A DNA stretch of 64,000 bases from Fusibacter ferrireducens (lineage in GTDB: Bacteria; Bacillota; Clostridia; Peptostreptococcales; Acidaminobacteraceae): NCBI RefSeq assembly GCF_015352425.1, contig NZ_JADKNH010000009.1:124001-188000 (forward strand). Direction: 5' to 3'. Of this stretch, positions 52,195-61,388 are shown in pieces. Each line of letters begins with the position of its first letter. The stretch's first letter is position 1. Under the pieces are notes generated by a model that made no database searches, was not told the origin of the DNA, and saw only the letters and a list, made by a program, of their open reading frames with translations. The position numbers and the translations under genes were made by a program.

Positions 52195-54483
52195 CTAGTT
52201 ATATTTTTGTTTTGAGAGTTCCTCCCAAACATTCTTAAAGTGTGCAATCCGCCCCTTTAAATTTGAAAGCCTGCGTTCTTCATGTGTTTGGTGAATCATC
52301 TGATTCAAATATTTTTTGTCCCCTACGAGGACCACTAACTCTCTTGCACGTGTTATGGCTGTATACAAGATGTTTCGACTCATAAGCATAGGCGGGCCAT
52401 AACTCACAGGCATGATCACCACCTTAAACTCGCTCCCCTGACTCTTGTGCACTGTTACAGCATAAGCCAATGTCAACTCGTCCAATGAAGCATAGTCATA
52501 GACCACTTCTTTTTCCTGATCAAACACCACTGTCATTTCCCGATAAACCTCATCAATCATAGTGATAAATCCAATGTCGCCATTGAAGACACCCTTCCCT
52601 TCTTCACCAAATCGATTGGTCCAGTCTATGTTGTAGTTGTTCTTAATCTGCATGACTTTATCGCCTTTTCGAAAGAGTTTAAAACCCACTTTCTTTTCCC
52701 CTTTTTCGGATGCCTTGGGGTTGAGCACACTTTGAAGCATGGTGTTTAAAGCATCCACGCCTACGCCTGTGCCCTTCATGGGCGCCAGAATCTGAATATC
52801 TTCCATGGCGCTAAAACCATAATAGTTTGGCAATCGATCCGTTACGAGCATTTCGATTTCTTTGAGGATCTGATCTGCTTTCGTACGTGAGATAAAGAAA
52901 AAATCCTTGTCTTTTTTATTGAGTATAGGTGCCTGTCCACGATTAATTTTATGGGCGTTTTCCGCAATCAATGACGTTTCGGATTGTCTATAAATTTCAT
53001 CCAAACAAACGGAAGGTATCATACCCGAAGCCAATATTTCCTTGAGAACACTTCCAGGCCCCACAGAAGGGAGCTGATCTGAATCTCCCACGAGTATCAA
53101 ATGGCTGCCGTCCTTAATGGCATCCAATAGCCGATACATCAAGAGGATGTCCACCATGGAGATTTCGTCGATGATGATCACATCTGCTTCAAGTGGATTT
53201 TGGTCATTTCTTTGAAATTCCATGTCGCCTTGAAACTCAAGCAATCTATGAATGGTTTTAGACTCTCTCTGTGTCGCTTCTGTCATTCTCTTAGCAGCCC
53301 TTCCAGTTGGAGCGGCCAGTAACACTTTTTTATCCAGTATTTCAAAGGCACTGATCACCGCATTGATGATCGTTGTCTTTCCAGTTCCAGGTCCACCTGT
53401 GATGACAAAAACGCCGCTTTCAAGGACCCTTGTCACTGCAAGTTTCTGATTTTGCCCCAAAAGAATGCCTCTTTCTTCTTGATATGCCTCAATAAACTCA
53501 TCTACAAAAGTTTGAGGTGGCTGATTGTTCATCATCATGAGCTTGACGAGTTTAAGGGCAACCTGTTGCTCAGCATAAAAAAGCGTTGGCAGATACACCG
53601 CCAAATCAGTGAATCCGTCTCCGTTTTCATCATGATCCAGAGGCATATGATCTATTTTCGGCGACATCTGTTCCACTTGTACGTCCCCTTTAACAGCAAG
53701 CTCTGCAATCATTTGCTCCACTAAGTCACCGGGAATCCCCAGTTCGCGTTCTGTTAAATAACAAAGTGTCTTTTTCCCCAGAAAGCTGTTGCCACTTCCC
53801 GCTTCTCGATTTAATATATATTGAATGCCAGAAGCTATTCTAAAGGGAGACTTCGACTCAATCCCCATCTTCTGAGCAATTTGATCCGCAAATCTAAAAC
53901 CAATCCCACTGATTTCATCGGCTAGAATATAAGGGTTGGTTTCAATTTTCTCTATGGCCTCCAGTCCAAATTTTCGATAAATTTTCATGGCCATGTGAAC
54001 AGTTATGTTAAGATTTTGAAAATACATGATAAAATCTCTGAGTTCATATTGCTCTTTATAAGATAAAATAATTTGTTCGAGTTTTTTGGGACCAATGCCC
54101 GGTATTTCAAGTAACCTCTCTGGATTTTCATGGATGACTTCAAGTGCTTCTTCCCCAAAAGCTTGCATCATCAATTGTGCAGTCGCTTCTCCAATCCCTT
54201 TAATTACACCTGAACTCAAGTATTTAAAGAGTTCATCTCTCTCTTTGGGTTTCACATGTTCCAAATAATTGACGGTTAATTGCTCCCCATATATGGGATG
54301 TATCTCAAGTTTACCCGAAACACGAAGTCTGTCCCCTGATTTTATAAATGGGAGAACCCCTTTTATACAAATATAATCTTCATGTGTATTGAGATTGGCA
54401 ATCATAAATCCCGTTTCGTCATTTTGAAAAATGATTTCCTCTATAATCCCTTCATACACTAAATTCTCCGACATTTTAGGCAA
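52195..54483 (-). CDS. recD2: RecD2-type 5'-3' DNA helicase
   Basis: 762 residues. N-terminal helix-hairpin-helix region (GPKKLEQIILSYKEQYELRD; ISGIGFRFADQIAQKMGI) absent from RecBCD-RecD, then an SF1B helicase core: FVITGGPGTGKTTIINAVIS, ADVIIIDEISMVDILLMYRL, LVGDSDQLPSVGPGSVLKEI, LAYAVTVHKSQGSEFKVVIM. It is not accompanied by recB or recC. AAAGGGA-like box precedes the ATG; probably monocistronic. Confidence 0.95.
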   Translation of the reverse strand: MPKMSENLVYEGIIEEIIFQNDETGFMIANLNTHEDYICIKGVLPFIKSGDRLRVSGKLEIHPIYGEQLTVNYLEHVKPKERDELFKYLSSGVIKGIGEATAQLMMQAFGEEALEVIHENPERLLEIPGIGPKKLEQIILSYKEQYELRDFIMYFQNLNITVHMAMKIYRKFGLEAIEKIETNPYILADEISGIGFRFADQIAQKMGIESKSPFRIASGIQYILNREAGSGNSFLGKKTLCYLTERELGIPGDLVEQMIAELAVKGDVQVEQMSPKIDHMPLDHDENGDGFTDLAVYLPTLFYAEQQVALKLVKLMMMNNQPPQTFVDEFIEAYQEERGILLGQNQKLAVTRVLESGVFVITGGPGTGKTTIINAVISAFEILDKKVLLAAPTGRAAKRMTEATQRESKTIHRLLEFQGDMEFQRNDQNPLEADVIIIDEISMVDILLMYRLLDAIKDGSHLILVGDSDQLPSVGPGSVLKEILASGMIPSVCLDEIYRQSETSLIAENAHKINRGQAPILNKKDKDFFFISRTKADQILKEIEMLVTDRLPNYYGFSAMEDIQILAPMKGTGVGVDALNTMLQSVLNPKASEKGEKKVGFKLFRKGDKVMQIKNNYNIDWTNRFGEEGKGVFNGDIGFITMIDEVYREMTVVFDQEKEVVYDYASLDELTLAYAVTVHKSQGSEFKVVIMPVSYGPPMLMSRNILYTAITRARELVVLVGDKKYLNQMIHQTHEERRLSNLKGRIAHFKNVWEELSKQKYN

Positions 54484-54627
54484 TCTCCCATTCGATTTAT
54501 TAGATATTAGAACTCATGTTCATAGTTTATCATAGTTTTTAAGCTTTTTCAGTGTCAATCTGACTAAAATAATGTAAAATAGAATAGGGTTTCCTTTCTA
54601 ATTTTTAAAATAAGGGGTTATGGGCAA

Positions 54628-55830
54628 TTGTTCTTAAAAAAATGGGGTCAAAAACTGTATATAGAATGTTTAATCATCTTTGTGTTTCTATCTGATCTAG
54701 CGGCACGCATACCTTCGATCGATCAGCTCAACGACTGGTGTACGACACCTTATGTCTTCACGTATCAATACGGTATCCATTCACGCTATCTCGTGGGGAG
54801 TCTATTCAATCTTTTACTCAATCCAATCAGCATCAAACGATTGTACTTCTTTATTTTACTCTCTATTATAATTCTCATTATTCTATTTGCCTATTTTCTT
54901 GGGCAAATCCTTAGACGCGCGCAATCTGAATATCGAACTGCGGCACTTATTTTTATGGCATTATTTTGGGCAAGTCCCTTTTCCATATCTTTTTTGTTTT
55001 ATTGGGGCAATTACGGTCGACTGGACCTATATCTCTTGATTTCAGCACTGCTCTCATTGATCCTTATCCCAGTGCCAAAATGGCGGTGGTTCACACCTGC
55101 CCTACTTTTAATTGGCATGGCAACACATCAAGTTTTTATATTTACTTATTGTTTCATTATATTAGGGGCGCTTTTTATAGAAGCTGTTGAAAAGCATTTT
55201 GATCTTAAAAGCAGTCTCTTATTGACGGTTTCTCTTGTGGTGACTTCAGCTTCGTTTTTGTACTTTCAGTTTTATTCATCCGCAACGGATTTCATAAATG
55301 CTGAAGCCGTTTTAAAACATTTTAGCGCAAAATCCAATATTCCTGTCAACCAGAAGATGATTGAATTCGAATACTTTAAAACCATCACTGATCACCTCTC
55401 TGAGTTCGTAGCGAACGGTCTATGGGATAGAATATATTCTGGCATCACTATTTTAATTTTATTAAGCCCTGTGATCATTCTACTTTTTAAATTGTGGCAA
55501 GTCCTTTATGAAAAAGCCACTTGTAAGTGGGGCTATGCACTTTTGATGTGCATTCCGTTCACTTCGATGCCTGCCTTTATGCTCACCATTGATTGGGGGA
55601 GATGGTTTTCCGCTGTCTTTATCACGCAATTTTGCCTGTTCTTTTACATGCTCTACCGCAAGCATTCAGGCGCCATTTATGCGTTTAAAAAGCTTCAATC
55701 TTTTATCTTAAAAAACCGTGTTTTAACCGTTTGTTTGATCTTATATCTCACAACACTTGGCAAATTTGAAGCAGCAGGTCTTCTGACCTATGCCAATCGA
55801 ATTGTGATGTTCGTTAAAACCTTATTTTGA
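54628..55830 (+). CDS. Polytopic membrane protein of the glycan cluster (possible GT-C)
   Basis: 400 residues starting at TTG after AAGGGG (the in-frame ATG nearby is closed by a stop). About ten hydrophobic segments. An early external loop carries LNDWCTTPYVFTYQYGIHSR, and later segments read GMATHQVFIFTYCFIIL and FMLTIDWGRWFSAVFITQF. Acidic/polar residues in the first loop plus the DWGRWF stretch remind me of membrane glycosyltransferases or flippase-like proteins, but I cannot name a family. It heads the plus-strand glycan cluster. Confidence 0.65.
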   Translation: MFLKKWGQKLYIECLIIFVFLSDLAARIPSIDQLNDWCTTPYVFTYQYGIHSRYLVGSLFNLLLNPISIKRLYFFILLSIIILIILFAYFLGQILRRAQSEYRTAALIFMALFWASPFSISFLFYWGNYGRLDLYLLISALLSLILIPVPKWRWFTPALLLIGMATHQVFIFTYCFIILGALFIEAVEKHFDLKSSLLLTVSLVVTSASFLYFQFYSSATDFINAEAVLKHFSAKSNIPVNQKMIEFEYFKTITDHLSEFVANGLWDRIYSGITILILLSPVIILLFKLWQVLYEKATCKWGYALLMCIPFTSMPAFMLTIDWGRWFSAVFITQFCLFFYMLYRKHSGAIYAFKKLQSFILKNRVLTVCLILYLTTLGKFEAAGLLTYANRIVMFVKTLF

Positions 55831-55862
55831 CCACTTAATCTAAAGGAGGCATCTATTTTTCA

Positions 55863-56582
55863 ATGACGCTCAATATTCTATTTCCCGTTTTAAATGAAGA
55901 AAACCGCTTAGAACAGGGGATTCTAAAAACACTGGATTACTTGAAACATTTAGAAACGGTTACTTTCAAATTGACAATTGTGGACAACGGCTCCATGGAT
56001 AAGACTGGAGAGATTTCCGCTCGTCTCTGCGAAATGCATTCAGAAGTTGAATACATTCGAATCTCTGAAAGAGGCGTCGGCGCCGCTTTTAGAGCGGGTG
56101 TGGCTGAAAATACATGTGATTATGTGGGCTATATGGATGTGGACCTCTCCACGGATATCCATCATCTTGAAGAAGTGATTACGCTCTTTAAGACACACCA
56201 TAGCATCGATGTGATCAACGGTTCTAGATTGAATAAGGCTTCCCATACAATCGGCCGAAAATGGTACCGAAATCTATCTTCTTACGGCTTAACCTTTCTA
56301 CTCAAACTCTTTTTACAGATGAAGGCAACGGACAGTATTTGTGGGTTCAAATTTTTTAAGCATCAAGTTGCCAAAGAGCTCATTGCACTTTCTTCGGATG
56401 AGAAGGGTTGGTTTTTTATAATAGAGCTTTTATTGCGTGCAGAACGGCTATCCTATCAGGTGGTTGAACTTCCCGTGAGATGGGAAGATGACCACAACAC
56501 CACTGTGCATTATTTTAAACTGATCACTAATTATCTCATTCAAATCAAACGACTATTTATAGAATTTCACTTTAAACATTAA
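55863..56582 (+). CDS. Family 2 glycosyltransferase (DPM1-like)
   Basis: 239 residues, no membrane helix. GT-A fold with FPVLNEENRLEQGILKT, IVDNGSMDKT (D41), SERGVGAAFRAGV and the metal/nucleotide motif MDVDLSTDIHHLEE (D92, D94), then INGSRLNKASHTIGRKWYRN and ICGFKFFKHQVAKE. This pattern is of dolichyl-phosphate-mannose-synthase-like enzymes, which charge polyprenyl phosphate. AAAGGAGG lies 13 bases before the ATG, unusually far, so an upstream non-ATG start is possible. Confidence 0.85.
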   Translation: MTLNILFPVLNEENRLEQGILKTLDYLKHLETVTFKLTIVDNGSMDKTGEISARLCEMHSEVEYIRISERGVGAAFRAGVAENTCDYVGYMDVDLSTDIHHLEEVITLFKTHHSIDVINGSRLNKASHTIGRKWYRNLSSYGLTFLLKLFLQMKATDSICGFKFFKHQVAKELIALSSDEKGWFFIIELLLRAERLSYQVVELPVRWEDDHNTTVHYFKLITNYLIQIKRLFIEFHFKH

Positions 56583-56600
56583 AAAAAGGATGCTTTAACT

Positions 56601-57752
56601 ATGACTTATTCGGAAAAAACGACACCCTGTCAATACGATAAAATAATCATTGGCGCCGGTCTATTTGGTCTTTATGCTGCCACATACGCCGCCAAACAAG
56701 GAGATCGCATTTTGGTTTTAGAGTACGATGACGCACCCTTTAAACGCGCCACGCACTCTAATCAGGCAAGGGTGCATATGGGTTATCACTATCCTAGATC
56801 TTACACAACTGCCATCAAGTCCGCACATTACTTTGACCGCTTTAATCGTGAATATGAAGCCTGTATCCATAAGGCGTTTAAAAAAATATATGCCACCTCA
56901 AAACAGTTTTCATGGTCTAATGCCGAACAATTTCAGAATTTTTGTCATGCTGTAGATATCCCCTGTTACGAAGTATCTCCTAATCATTACTTTAATAAAG
57001 ACATGTGCGATGGCACATTTGAAACCACTGAATACACTTATGATGCACAAATTTTGAAATCCATATTGTTAGAGGAAATCAAGCGTCTCCCGCAAGTGAG
57101 TATCCTCTATAATTGTCGCATTGCCAGCATCCAAAAAGAGGGGCCTTATTATGTCATTTCAGATAGTTCAAGTGACACCTATAAAACCCCCTTTTTACTC
57201 AATGCAACCTACGCTGCCATCAATCAAGTGCACAATTTGTTAGGTTATCCACCTTTTAAGATCAAATATGAGCTCTGCGAGATTATTTTGTGTCAGGTTA
57301 ATTCTGATTTAAGAGAAGTTGGCATTACCGTTATGGATGGTCCTTTTTTTTCGATTATGCCCTTTGGTAAAACAGGTTATCACTCGCTCACTTCTGTGAC
57401 TTTCACCCCGCACAAGACCTCCTATGATGCCTTGCCACATTTTGATTGTCAAGAAAAAAGTCAAGGGCACTGTTCTCCATTTCAACTTGGAAATTGCAAC
57501 ACATGTCCAGCTAAGCCCAAGTCTGCTTGGCGCTATATGTCTGCTTTAGCCCGTAAATATTTGAAAGAGAATTATGCGTTTGAATATGTGGATTCTCTGT
57601 TTTCCATTAAACCGATTCTGATGGCTTCTGAATTAGACGATTCAAGACCTACAGTTATCAAGCAATATTCTAAAAATCCAACTTTTATCAGTGTCTTATC
57701 TGGAAAAATCAACGCCGTCTACGATCTAGAGGAGGTTTTAAAAAATGAGTGA
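56601..57752 (+). CDS. FAD-dependent oxidoreductase of the glycan cluster
   Basis: 383 residues. N-terminal dinucleotide fold YDKIIIGAGLFGLYAATYAA, with the second FAD segment ILVLEYDDAPFKRATHSNQA and RVHMGYHYPRS, as in DAO-type oxidoreductases. Four cysteines lie close together at about 291-301 (HCSPFQLGNCNTCPAKPKS), a possible metal site. Substrate unknown; in glycan clusters such enzymes may oxidise a sugar or an amino-sugar intermediate. AAAGGATG precedes the ATG. It overlaps the next gene by 8 bases. Confidence 0.75.
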   Translation: MTYSEKTTPCQYDKIIIGAGLFGLYAATYAAKQGDRILVLEYDDAPFKRATHSNQARVHMGYHYPRSYTTAIKSAHYFDRFNREYEACIHKAFKKIYATSKQFSWSNAEQFQNFCHAVDIPCYEVSPNHYFNKDMCDGTFETTEYTYDAQILKSILLEEIKRLPQVSILYNCRIASIQKEGPYYVISDSSSDTYKTPFLLNATYAAINQVHNLLGYPPFKIKYELCEIILCQVNSDLREVGITVMDGPFFSIMPFGKTGYHSLTSVTFTPHKTSYDALPHFDCQEKSQGHCSPFQLGNCNTCPAKPKSAWRYMSALARKYLKENYAFEYVDSLFSIKPILMASELDDSRPTVIKQYSKNPTFISVLSGKINAVYDLEEVLKNE

Positions 57753-58716
57753 TCTGATGAGTAAAACCATAAAAGAACAAACCCATACAGAAATGCAGTT
57801 TGTCTCTGCAGTGATTTATTTGAGGAATAACGCCTCTACTTTAAAAACATTTCTGACCTTTATTGACCAAACGATGTGTCGATTTTTCTCTAAGTATGAG
57901 ATCATTTGCGTAAATGATGCTTCAGTAGACGAAACTCTTGAGATCATTAAAAACTTCAAATGTCAAAGTGACGAAACCACTTTAACCGTTTTAAATATGA
58001 GTTATTTTCAAGGTCTTGAACTTTCAATGACAGCAGGTGTCGATTTGGCCATTGGTGACTTTGTCTATGAATTTGACACGGTTAGTCTCGATTACGACGA
58101 ATGCGTGATTCAGGAAATTTATCAACACGCACTTACAGGCTTCGATATTGTCAATGCAGCTGCAGATTCAAAACCCAAATTGACCTCTTACTTGTTTTAC
58201 AGTGTTTTCAATAAATTTGCAAACCTTCAGTACACATTGGGTTCAGAGTCTTTTAGGATTTTATCAAGACGCGCGATTAATCGAATCCGAGGATTGAGTG
58301 AAAGCTCACCCTATAGAAAGGCGCTCTACGCTAACTGTGGTCTAAAAATGGATACTCACAAGTACCAGCCAACTACACCTAACAGCGCTCCTGCATCAAC
58401 GGGCACTGTAAAAGCAAGGACACAGCTCGCAACGGATGCTCTGATCCTCTTCACCGATATCGGTTACAAGTTTGCCAGTACCATGACTGTGATTATGATG
58501 CTGATCACCGTACTCGTTGCTTTATATGCTGTGGTTGTGTATATCTTTCAAAATCCTGTTGAAGGTTGGACCCCTACGATTCTATTTTTATCCTTTGCCT
58601 TTTTTGGCTTGTTTGCCATACTGGCTGTTGTGATTAAGTATCTTTCCATTATCGTGAATCTGCTCTATAAAAAGCAAAAATATGTGTACGAATCTATTCA
58701 AAAATACTCCAGATAA
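57745..58716 (+). CDS. Membrane-anchored family 2 glycosyltransferase, divergent metal site
   Basis: 323 residues. N-terminal GT-A domain with EIICVNDASVDETLEIIKNF and MSYFQGLELSMTAGVDLAIG, then two C-terminal membrane helices (about 245-270 and 280-305), the GtrB/ArnC layout. Where these enzymes carry DAD/DAxLQDPP, this one reads VYEFDTVSLDYDECV, so the first acid of the DxD is Glu and the LQDPP is lost. It may use another metal geometry or be inactive. AGGAGG precedes the ATG, within the end of the FAD gene. Confidence 0.78.
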   Translation: MSDLMSKTIKEQTHTEMQFVSAVIYLRNNASTLKTFLTFIDQTMCRFFSKYEIICVNDASVDETLEIIKNFKCQSDETTLTVLNMSYFQGLELSMTAGVDLAIGDFVYEFDTVSLDYDECVIQEIYQHALTGFDIVNAAADSKPKLTSYLFYSVFNKFANLQYTLGSESFRILSRRAINRIRGLSESSPYRKALYANCGLKMDTHKYQPTTPNSAPASTGTVKARTQLATDALILFTDIGYKFASTMTVIMMLITVLVALYAVVVYIFQNPVEGWTPTILFLSFAFFGLFAILAVVIKYLSIIVNLLYKKQKYVYESIQKYSR

Positions 58717-58830
58717 TTTGAATTGAATTTTCAAATTACAATGTCAATATTTTATGGCATCATTTGCCATATGATTTGTTGCCTTATTTTTTAACCCTTT
58801 TATTGCATAAAAAAGAAACGAGGTGTTAGT

Positions 58831-59766
58831 ATGAAAGCTTTAGTCGGCTACACTGGTTTTGTTGGAGGCGTTCTCTGTCGTTCCCATGCATTTGATTGCC
58901 TTTACAATTCCAAGAACATAAAAGAAGCTTATGGAACAATGCCAGATCTTTTGGTCTATTGTGGCGTCAAAGCCGTTAAATATATCGCCAATCAAAATCC
59001 AGATGCAGATTTGCAACATATTCATGAAACCATTGAAAATATCAAGGCAATTGGCGCCAAAAAATTAATTCTAATTTCCACAATAGATGTATACTATGCT
59101 CCAAATCAAATGGACGAAATGACCGAGCTCAAGGCTGATATGCATCCAGAACCCTACGGTCGACACCGTCTAATGCTTGAAGAATGGGTTATGGCAAATG
59201 TTGAGGAATATCACATCGTCAGACTTCCAGGGCTCTTTGGCCATGGTATCAAGAAGAATTTCATATATGATATGATCCATGTGATTCCGTCCAAGCTCAC
59301 TTCATCCAAAATGGATGACTTGATTAAGTTAGATGACCAAATCCTCTCGTCTTATCATTTGTCGTCAGATGGTTACTACAATGTCAATGTGCTGAATGAT
59401 ACTGAGAAAAGATTACTTAAAGAAAAATTTCTAAAAGTGGGATTCAGCGCTATAAATTTCACCGATAGTAGAGCTATTTTTCAATTTTATCCACTGGATC
59501 AACTTTGGAGACATCTGGAAATAATACTCCAAGAAGATATAAAGCTCATGAATATGGCCACTGAACCCATTAAAATCAGCGATCTATATGCGGAAATTGA
59601 GCAAAAACCATTTTTAAATGAAGTTGCAAATCGCGTGCCTCATTATGATTTTTGGACCGTTCATGCTCAAGATTTCGGCAAGCAAGGTCATTATATCTTG
59701 AACAAATCAGAGGTTATAGAAGCGATTTTTCAGTTTATACAATACGAGCGTGGAGGTCATTTGTAA
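58831..59766 (+). CDS. NAD(P)-dependent epimerase/dehydratase-like protein
   Basis: 311 residues. Glycine-rich start MKALVGYTGFVGGVLCR, then PDLLVYCGVKAVKYIANQNP, LILISTIDVYYAP and PEPYGRHRLMLEEWVM. This is an extended short-chain dehydrogenase fold, but the catalytic YxxxK reads YGRHR, with Arg in place of Lys, and the C-terminal 100 residues are unlike standard sugar epimerases. Possibly a sugar-modifying enzyme with altered chemistry. The start follows GAGGTG after a 114-base gap. The stop overlaps the next ATG (TAATG). Confidence 0.72.
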   Translation: MKALVGYTGFVGGVLCRSHAFDCLYNSKNIKEAYGTMPDLLVYCGVKAVKYIANQNPDADLQHIHETIENIKAIGAKKLILISTIDVYYAPNQMDEMTELKADMHPEPYGRHRLMLEEWVMANVEEYHIVRLPGLFGHGIKKNFIYDMIHVIPSKLTSSKMDDLIKLDDQILSSYHLSSDGYYNVNVLNDTEKRLLKEKFLKVGFSAINFTDSRAIFQFYPLDQLWRHLEIILQEDIKLMNMATEPIKISDLYAEIEQKPFLNEVANRVPHYDFWTVHAQDFGKQGHYILNKSEVIEAIFQFIQYERGGHL

Positions 59767-60554
59767 TGAAACTTTCTATTTCTAACATTGCATGGGCAGC
59801 GCATCAAGACGACATTATTTTCGATCTCTTGAAAAAATACCATTTTTCAGGTTTAGAACTCGCCCCTACACGGATACTCCCTGAAGCGCCTTATTCGCAC
59901 ATGGCTTTTGCACGCACCTACGCCGAAACGCTCTTCGAAACGCATCATCTTGAAGTGGCATCAATTCAATCTATTTGGTATGGCAAAAAAGAAAACTTAT
60001 TTCATTCACACTCTGATCGACATACGCTCTTTGAATACACGCAAAAGGCTATAGATTTCGCCAGCGCAATGAATTGTAAAAACGTCGTATTGGGCAGTCC
60101 TAAAAATAGAAACAGATCTGAGGACAGCTTGCTCAAAGATGATGCCTCAGATTTTTTTAGACAATTAGGCGACTACGCCTTCGCACATCACACGACACTG
60201 GCTTTAGAACCCAATCCTTCAATCTATGACACAAACTTCATCAATATCACTGCACAAGCGCTGGAGTATATAGAATATATCAACAGTCCCGGATTAAGAG
60301 TTAATCTGGATTTGGGCACCATGATCGCCAATGAAGAAGATATCGCAATCATTGCGCCTAATCTCAAGTGGATTAACCACATTCACATAAGCGAGCCCTT
60401 TCTGAATCCTATTCAGAAAAGAACACTTCATAACGCACTCATCTCCATTTTAAAAACTCAAAACTATCAAGGCTATGTTTCCATTGAAATGAAAAAAGGC
60501 GAAACTTTAGAACCCGTTACACAAAGCATTGAGTATTTGGCATCCCTTTTTTAA
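59766..60554 (+). CDS. Sugar phosphate isomerase/epimerase-like TIM barrel
   Basis: 262 residues from the ATG at 59766, which overlaps the previous stop and has GGAGG 9 bases upstream. AP-endonuclease-2 type barrel: ISNIAWAAHQDDIIFDLLKK at the start, then NCKNVVLGSPKNRNRSEDSL, and four putative metal ligands in order: Glu in ALEPNPSIYDTNF, Asp in NLDLGTMIANEED, His in WINHIHISEPF and Glu in VSIEMKKG. Members isomerise or epimerise sugars and inositols. It is the last gene of the glycan cluster, followed by a terminator. Confidence 0.82.
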   Translation: MKLSISNIAWAAHQDDIIFDLLKKYHFSGLELAPTRILPEAPYSHMAFARTYAETLFETHHLEVASIQSIWYGKKENLFHSHSDRHTLFEYTQKAIDFASAMNCKNVVLGSPKNRNRSEDSLLKDDASDFFRQLGDYAFAHHTTLALEPNPSIYDTNFINITAQALEYIEYINSPGLRVNLDLGTMIANEEDIAIIAPNLKWINHIHISEPFLNPIQKRTLHNALISILKTQNYQGYVSIEMKKGETLEPVTQSIEYLASLF

Positions 60555-60574
60555 AATACTTTTGCTAAAAATGT

Positions 60575-60621
60575 GCCCCTTCTACATTCATATACTGAAT
60601 GAATGCAGAAAGGGCTTTTTT
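60575..60621 (+). terminator. Terminator of the glycan cluster
   Basis: GCCCCTTCTACATTCA pairs with TGAATGCAGAAAGGGC, followed by TTTTTT, 20 bases after the last stop. Confidence 0.9.
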
Positions 60622-60794
60622 ACGCAATAACTCTGATATTTTAAATCTTGATAACTGGTAAATTTAAAATGTGATTACAATTATATTTATAATAGAACAT
60701 TCAAGCATATTATGCTATTATTGTTAATATACGGATAGTTTCAAATTATTCGGCTATTTGGGAATGGAAAAACAACTAAAAGGAGATTAAATTT

Positions 60795-61115
60795 ATGGAA
60801 GATATGAAAAAAGATTTTGATGACGTCAAAAAAGAGCTTCAAAAAGAAGGCATCATCAAAACATTTCTTAATTTTGACAAAATGATCACCCCAACGCTTA
60901 TTAAAATTATTTTTTACATCGGTATTATAATGTCTACTTTGGGTGGATTAGGTATGATTTTAAATGGCCTGAGATACCCCTTCGGTGGTGGCGTACATGT
61001 CTTTTTAGGTTTATTAACACTTGTGATATCACCTATAATCGTTAGAGTTTACTGCGAACTTCTCATTGTAGTCTTTAAAATTCACGATTCATTAAATGAA
61101 ATAAAAAATAAATAG
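60795..61115 (+). CDS. DUF4282-type small membrane protein
   Basis: 106 residues: a charged N-terminus (MEDMKKDFDDVKKELQKEG), then LNFDKMITPTLIKIIFYIGI and a second helix VHVFLGLLTLVISPIIVRVY followed by CELLIVVFKIHDSLNEIK, the DUF4282 pattern. Two membrane helices with both ends inside are likely. Function unknown. AAAGGAGA precedes the ATG. Confidence 0.78.
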   Translation: MEDMKKDFDDVKKELQKEGIIKTFLNFDKMITPTLIKIIFYIGIIMSTLGGLGMILNGLRYPFGGGVHVFLGLLTLVISPIIVRVYCELLIVVFKIHDSLNEIKNK

Positions 61116-61274
61116 AGTATTCATTCGACATATTTTGCAATCGACATATTATGTGATCCATTTGCTTACATAGGGCATAGAATTGACCATTCCCAATTCT
61201 ATGCCTTATTTACAACAAAATCCATTCTTTTCTCACACCTACAAAGTAATTTGATATACTCATAAAATTGAAAT

Positions 61275-61363
61275 CCCCCCACCCTATGTACATGTCGGAT
61301 GAACAATCCGCAGGCGTTCCGCTGAGGACTCTTGTTCGGAAGGCATGTATATAGGGTGGGGGG
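61275..61363 (+). repeat. Long-stem element, copy 4 of the TCC-RCA...GA-GGA family
   Basis: Outer arms CCCCCCACCCTATGTACATG and CATGTATATAGGGTGGGGGG (20 bp with one wobble), inner GAACAA/TTGTTC, core TCC-GCAGGCGTTCCGCTGA-GGA. It lies 25 bases after the metK stop, core on the opposite strand. No T-run. Confidence 0.72.
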
Positions 61364-61388
61364 ATGACTTTAAATCCAGTATATCAAA

